Positions 5,811 through 9,110 of a DNA stretch of 9,110 bases are shown here, in pieces. The stretch comes from JBKJTP01 sp046590195. GTDB taxonomy: Bacteria; Bacteroidota; Ignavibacteria; Palsa-1295. The position numbers were made by a program, and so were the translations under genes. The stretch covers positions 1 through 9,110 of the forward strand of contig JBKJTP010000262.1 in assembly GCA_046590195.1 (NCBI GenBank). Reading direction: 5' to 3'. Positions within the stretch are counted from its first letter, which is position 1. The number at the start of each line of letters is the position of its first letter. The notes below the pieces were generated by a model. It saw nothing but the letters and a program-made list of their open reading frames with translations. It was not told the DNA's origin and made no database searches.

Positions 5811-6791
5811 ATGAAAATGAAAGCTGCGATCAGAAGAGAATATTGCCCGGTGGGAGAAGTCCGTGTCGAGCATGTTGAGAAGCCGACGCCGAAGTCCAAC
5901 GAGATACTCGTGCGCGTACACGCCACGACCGTAAACCGCACCGATTGCGGCGTGCTCACAGGTAAGCCGCACATCATCAGACTCTTCACTGGACTCACGC
6001 GCCCAAAGCTCCCCATCCCCGGCACCGACTTCGCCGGCACCATCGAAGCCATCGGCAAGGACGTAACGAACTTCGCAGTTGGCGAGAGGCTCTGCGGATT
6101 CCACGACGAAGGACTCGCGTCGCAAGCGGAATATCTCTCCATCGGCGTGGACAAAGCGATCATGCGCATTCCGTCAAAGCAAAGCTTCGCGGAAGCCGTT
6201 GCGAGTCTCGAAGCAGCGCACTACGCATACAACTTCATCCGCACTGTCGGCGTAGAGACTGGACAGCGCGTAATGCTCAATGGCGCAACCGGCGCGATCG
6301 GATCGGCGGCACTGCAATTCCTGAAGGCGAAAGACATTGAGGTCACTGCCGTATGCGCGACGCCGCACTTGGAGCGCATACGCGCACTCGGCGCCGATGA
6401 AGTGATCGATTATCTCACGCACGACTTCACGCAAGATGCCTCAAGGCACGGCACATACGATCACGTACTCGATGCAGTAGGGAAGAGCACGTTCGGCAAG
6501 TGCAAGCTATTGCTGAAGGAGCGCGGAAGTTATAGCTCGTCAGAGTTCGGCCCAAAGATACAGAATCCGTTTCTTGCGATCATGACGATGCGCAGCAAGC
6601 AGCGCGTACACTTTCCGTTGCCCGTGAACATCAAGCGCAGCATGGAACACGTAAAAGATCTTGTAGAGCGCGGCAAGTTCACACCGCTCATCGACCGTAC
6701 ATACACACTCGATGACATCGCCCAAGCCTACACCTACGTCGCCTCCGGCCAAAAGATCGGCAATGTGATCCTCAACATGGAAGACGTGTAG
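5811..6791 (+). CDS. MDR-family NAD(P)H-dependent oxidoreductase (quinone oxidoreductase / zinc-free alcohol dehydrogenase type)
   Basis: 326 residues, the usual size for this family. The N-terminal GroES-like domain is seen in EILVRVHATTVNRTDCGVLTG (~31-51) and PIPGTDFAGTIEAIGKDVTNFAVGERLCGF (~69-97). The Rossmann domain has the nucleotide-binding turn NGATGAIGSAALQF (157-170), then LGADEVIDY (193-201) and YDHVLDAVG (216-224). The C-terminal GKFTPLIDRTYTLDDIAQAY and GNVIL complete the fold. The structural-zinc Cys cluster and zinc ligands are missing, so it should reduce quinones, enones or similar substrates with NAD(P)H; the substrate is unknown. The family usually starts MKAAxR, which here is the second ATG at 5817 (MKMKAAIR); the start could be either. 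No Shine-Dalgarno precedes it. It stands alone between repeat-rich gaps. Confidence 0.9.
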   Translation: MKMKAAIRREYCPVGEVRVEHVEKPTPKSNEILVRVHATTVNRTDCGVLTGKPHIIRLFTGLTRPKLPIPGTDFAGTIEAIGKDVTNFAVGERLCGFHDEGLASQAEYLSIGVDKAIMRIPSKQSFAEAVASLEAAHYAYNFIRTVGVETGQRVMLNGATGAIGSAALQFLKAKDIEVTAVCATPHLERIRALGADEVIDYLTHDFTQDASRHGTYDHVLDAVGKSTFGKCKLLLKERGSYSSSEFGPKIQNPFLAIMTMRSKQRVHFPLPVNIKRSMEHVKDLVERGKFTPLIDRTYTLDDIAQAYTYVASGQKIGNVILNMEDV

Positions 6792-6798
6792 AGACATG

Positions 6799-6945
6799 CT
6801 TTAGCTTGTCGCGACGAAGCGAAGCGAAGAGTCCCCATCCCCAGCTCCGAAGGAGCGAAACGTCGGTAGCCCCTCGGCCTCAGCCCGGGGGTGAAAGCGA
6901 AGCAAACGAGATTCTCATCCCCTGTAGCGGCGCGGTCCCCGCGCC
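6799..6945. repeat. Mosaic of short repeat-like hairpins in a gene-free stretch
   Basis: After the dehydrogenase gene come several short elements in tandem. They are TGCTTTAGCTTGTCGCGACGA followed by GAAGCGAAGCGAAGAG, then GCTCC-GAA-GGAGC (5-bp stem, 6844-6856). Next is an imperfect GC-rich hairpin at about 6868-6892, and a perfect 7-bp stem GGCGCGG/CCGCGCC at 6929-6945 with loop TCC. These match the style of dispersed intergenic palindromes seen in several phyla. I see no coding potential in 6792-7086 on either strand. Confidence 0.55.
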
Positions 6946-6972
6946 TGGTGATGGCAGCGTCAAAAGTTTGCT

Positions 6973-6980
6973 TATATTTG
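6973..6980 (+). promoter_or_regulatory. TATATTTG -7 box upstream of the small acidic protein
   Basis: A second exact TATATTTG (consensus TAnnTTTG) lies 106 nt before the ATG at 7087. It would give a leader of about 100 nt. No good -33 TTTG is found 17-23 nt upstream. With the copy at 5799 it is one of two exact matches in the window, both in intergenic DNA. Confidence 0.35.
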
Positions 6981-7086
6981 CCTAGCCCATCGCCGATACT
7001 CAACAAGCCGCAAGTCGAGAAGATCCATTGGCAGGGGTCGTTAAGGGCTTGTAGCCGCTTTGATAACTCATCATCACCTTTTTAAT

Positions 7087-7290
7087 ATGGCTAACAAGAA
7101 CAGCGTGGCTCCCGAGGAGGAGTCGCAAGAAGAATACAAGAAGCGGATCAAGTACGATGAGCGCATGGCTGCGTTCATAGTTGACGAGACGATGGAAGGC
7201 CCGATCTTCACAGAGGAGGAGATCGAGCGTCTAGGGCTTCGGCGTTTTACTGCTGACACTCCTGAAGAGAACTGGGGGCATTCAAACTAG
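7087..7290 (+). CDS. Small acidic protein of unknown function
   Basis: A 67-residue soluble protein, rich in Glu and Asp, starting MANKNSVAPEEES. Residues ~10-40 (QEEYKKRIKYDERMAAFIVDETM) look like one long amphipathic helix. A second short helix follows (TEEEIERLGLRRF), then a loose C-terminus (DTPEENWGHSN). I do not recognise a family and no catalytic motif is visible. The ATG at 7087 is preceded by TTTTTAAT with no Shine-Dalgarno; an in-frame TTG at 7060 is a poorer start. One sampled row has host-like composition (32 of 60 G+C), unlike the next gene. The HNH-DGQHK gene begins 77 nt downstream on the same strand, so the two could be linked, for example as a small partner or inhibitor, but this is only suggested by position. 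Confidence 0.65.
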   Translation: MANKNSVAPEEESQEEYKKRIKYDERMAAFIVDETMEGPIFTEEEIERLGLRRFTADTPEENWGHSN

Positions 7291-7333
7291 GAGTCGTGTG
7301 AGTCGTTGCTTGAGAACGGACAGGAACAGTAGT

Positions 7334-7350
7334 TTTTATCACTTTTATCA
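7334..7350. promoter_or_regulatory. Tandem TTTTATCA repeat upstream of the HNH-DGQHK gene
   Basis: TTTTATCA occurs at 7334-7341 and again at 7343-7350 (period 9), 17 nt before the ATG at 7368. A CATAAT (-10-like) at 7357-7362, within TAATTTTC (7359-7366), follows. The pair could be an operator or part of the promoter. Low complexity is an alternative. Confidence 0.3.
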
Positions 7351-7367
7351 TCGAGCCATAATTTTCC

Positions 7368-9008
7368 ATGGGTGCTAAATCATATGAAGGCTTAAAGCCG
7401 ACCGACAGAGAAGCGGTTGTTACGGAGCTCTTTAACTATCAGGATAAGCGTTGTTACATTTGTGGCAAAACAATTAGCTTGACCGAACCGGTCGATGTAG
7501 ATCACATTAAGGCCACAGACCTAGGAGGAATTGACGGAAAAAATAATTGGGGACTTACACACGCAAGTTGTAATCGGTCAAAAAGTAATAGAGATCTTGA
7601 TCTACAGCGTTATTTGACGGGTTTTCAGGAAGCTCGGAGCCTGCACGCTAACTCAGGAAAATCCGATGAGACCTTTAACCTTGGTGTCGCTTTAGACCGA
7701 GCTAAGGGGGCATCTCACGAAACCGAAGGCAGCATCGAGAAAGATGAGAATGGCATTGAATACTTCCAGACAAATTGGAAGGCAAGTGGGTCTCAGATAG
7801 CGACGCGGATACCCGTGCAAACGGATCCAAATAATCTAAAAGTTAAATCATTCGTCGGCCTGATCCCTGCCGAATATGTGTTTCATGATGCTGAAATGAA
7901 TCCTCGATCGATTGTGGATCTAGATGGCTTCATCGAAGAATTCTACAGAGGTAATCCGCAACTTTTACCGAGCCTTGCTCATCTCACGCTTGACCAGATG
8001 GGTAAAGGTAAGGTGCTTGTGTTTGACGGTCAGCATAAAGCTGCTGCTCAGATCTTCCTTGGTCATCGGTTTCTTTACCTAAGAGTTTTCATCAACCCGG
8101 ATCTCAAAATGTTGCGCAAGACCAATTTCGGTGCGCACACAAAACTTGCACAAATCCACTTTCCAGCGGTTATTGAAGATAAGGTTGGATACGATATATT
8201 CAATCACGCTTTTGAAAGCTACGTTGCGGATTCTGATCGAAACGCTGCCTCCGAAAGCAGTTTTCTAAGAACCCTTGGAAAGGAAGAGCGAGATGAAATG
8301 AAGCGTCACTTCAAGGGGTATCTTAAATTTAGAGTGCTTTCAACCATGGGATCGGAGTCAGGCCAATTCTTTGAGTACGTCGAGAAGGTCTCTGCCCGGT
8401 CTAAGAGCAAGCCGCTCGCGTATGAAACGGTTAGGAAAGCATTCTTCGAGAATTTCTTATGCCTATACGATACCGATGAGAAGATTGACAAGACCATTCA
8501 GATGCGTGATCTTGAACGTGACAATCTTATAAGACTTCTTAAGCTCTTTGCAGATAAAGCATTAAAAGGAGCGTTCGACATGTCGAAGGGTATTTACAAG
8601 CTTGAGGACAGATTAGCCACGGATACCTCAATACGCGATCCGCATCTACGAGCATATCGTATTTGCCGAAGCGCACCACTTATCATTGTGATGCGGCAAT
8701 TCAAGGAAGCGATGTCACAGTTACTCGCTCTGAAGAATCGTTATGAAAATCCTTCGTGGTCAAAGCCAAAACCCTTATGGGCGAAGATTGAGGAGGAGGA
8801 TTGGAAGTCACTAGGTAAGATGCTTGATTTTATCCTTGTGCATAAAGTGTGGATTGAGCGCAATCCCAATCACATCCGGAATCTTCAAGACACACGACAA
8901 AACAGTTGGGAAGAGATACTGATTCGTGGGAGATTTCCAGGAGCAACAGAATCTGTCTACGACCCTATTCATTCAGGCGCGTTGGTGCGACATGCGAGCG
9001 GCGCATAA
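7368..9008 (+). CDS. HNH nuclease fused to a DGQH(K) ParB/DndB-like domain; candidate defence protein
   Basis: 546 residues in two recognisable parts. The N-terminal HNH nuclease domain covers ~20-80. Cys29-x2-Cys32 and His65-x2-Cys68 would bind a zinc. Asp45-His46 (VDVDHIKATD) is the catalytic pair, followed by Asn59/Asn60 and the closing CNRSKSN. After a polar linker (~90-140) comes a ParB/DGQHR-like region, with KVLVFDGQHKAAAQIFLG at ~215-232 (Asp220-Gly-Gln-His-Lys; Lys replaces the usual Arg). The rest (~240-546) is a long, mostly helical region I cannot assign. DGQHR occurs in DndB of phosphorothioation systems. A related DGQQR (DUF262) is joined to an HNH in GmrSD and SspE, but with the HNH C-terminal; here it is first. 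Sampled rows have 38-47% G+C against 57% in a mutase row, suggesting recent transfer. The restriction role is inferred. The next in-frame Met is residue 177, so ATG 7368 is the start. Confidence 0.88.
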   Translation: MGAKSYEGLKPTDREAVVTELFNYQDKRCYICGKTISLTEPVDVDHIKATDLGGIDGKNNWGLTHASCNRSKSNRDLDLQRYLTGFQEARSLHANSGKSDETFNLGVALDRAKGASHETEGSIEKDENGIEYFQTNWKASGSQIATRIPVQTDPNNLKVKSFVGLIPAEYVFHDAEMNPRSIVDLDGFIEEFYRGNPQLLPSLAHLTLDQMGKGKVLVFDGQHKAAAQIFLGHRFLYLRVFINPDLKMLRKTNFGAHTKLAQIHFPAVIEDKVGYDIFNHAFESYVADSDRNAASESSFLRTLGKEERDEMKRHFKGYLKFRVLSTMGSESGQFFEYVEKVSARSKSKPLAYETVRKAFFENFLCLYDTDEKIDKTIQMRDLERDNLIRLLKLFADKALKGAFDMSKGIYKLEDRLATDTSIRDPHLRAYRICRSAPLIIVMRQFKEAMSQLLALKNRYENPSWSKPKPLWAKIEEEDWKSLGKMLDFILVHKVWIERNPNHIRNLQDTRQNSWEEILIRGRFPGATESVYDPIHSGALVRHASGA

Positions 9009-9110
9009 TCGTCTTATTTTGTCCTACTTCATTCCAGTGTTGTATATTGCATCACTGAAGTCATCCGCGCAAGTGGATGGCCATAATGTGGTGAAGGTAA
9101 AAGAAGCGCG
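9009..9110. other. Tail after the HNH gene, no gene seen
   Basis: About 100 nt to the window edge, without a frame of note. CAGTG (9035-9039) and CACTG (9053-9057) can form a small imperfect hairpin, and CATCC/GGATG near 9062-9079 another, but neither has a T-tract. No clear terminator for the HNH-DGQHK gene is visible. Confidence 0.4.

Noticed and set aside
180..7307. Shared 12-mer GTGTGAGTCGTT at 180-191 and 7296-7307, and AAGTCATCCGC at 4012-4022 and 9058-9068, as possible attachment sites
   Set aside because: Matches of 11-12 nt are expected by chance a few times in 9 kb, and the positions do not bracket a clear insertion.

Overview
The window looks like ordinary chromosome from a bacterium of moderate to high GC. 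Its last ~1.7 kb carries one gene of visibly different, more A+T-rich composition. Two signs point weakly to the Bacteroidota/Chlorobi/Kapaibacteriota side of the tree. First, starts that can be placed with confidence mostly lack a Shine-Dalgarno sequence. Second, TAnnTTTG-type -7 boxes (the Bacteroidota promoter signature) stand upstream of some genes, including two exact TATATTTG copies. Dispersed GTCATCC-GAGCG / GGCTTTAGCC palindromes of the kind found between genes fit this group but also Acidobacteria and others. The lineage call is inference.

Layout: (1) 1-1483, an envelope-signalling locus: a truncated minus-strand membrane protein (DUF6249-like), a 411-nt gap that is almost entirely one large nested inverted repeat, then an ECF sigma factor overlapping a two-TM, anti-sigma-like membrane protein. 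(2) 1606-3943, a two-gene unit with an 8-nt overlap: the catalytic subunit of a split methylmalonyl-CoA mutase lacking its own B12 domain, and a SpoU/TrmH-family RNA methyltransferase. (3) 3944-4295, a 352-nt gap with several hairpins and no gene. (4) 4296-5606, a TPR protein and a convergent lipoprotein separated by two strong hairpin terminators. (5) 5607-6791, a near-perfect 28-bp inverted repeat abutting a TATATTTG box and an MDR-family (quinone oxidoreductase-like) dehydrogenase. (6) 6792-7290, a mosaic of repeat-like hairpins and a small acidic protein of unknown function. (7) 7368-9008, a 546-residue protein with an N-terminal HNH nuclease domain and a central DGQH(K) ParB/DndB-like motif.

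The best candidate for an undescribed system is the HNH-DGQHK protein. It combines the same two ingredients as the modification-dependent restriction proteins GmrSD and SspE (a DGQxR-type domain and an HNH nuclease), but in the opposite order, and has foreign-looking composition. A defence or DNA-modification-sensing role is inferred and untested. The second item is the nested palindrome that fills the space between the divergent sigma-factor and DUF6249-like genes.
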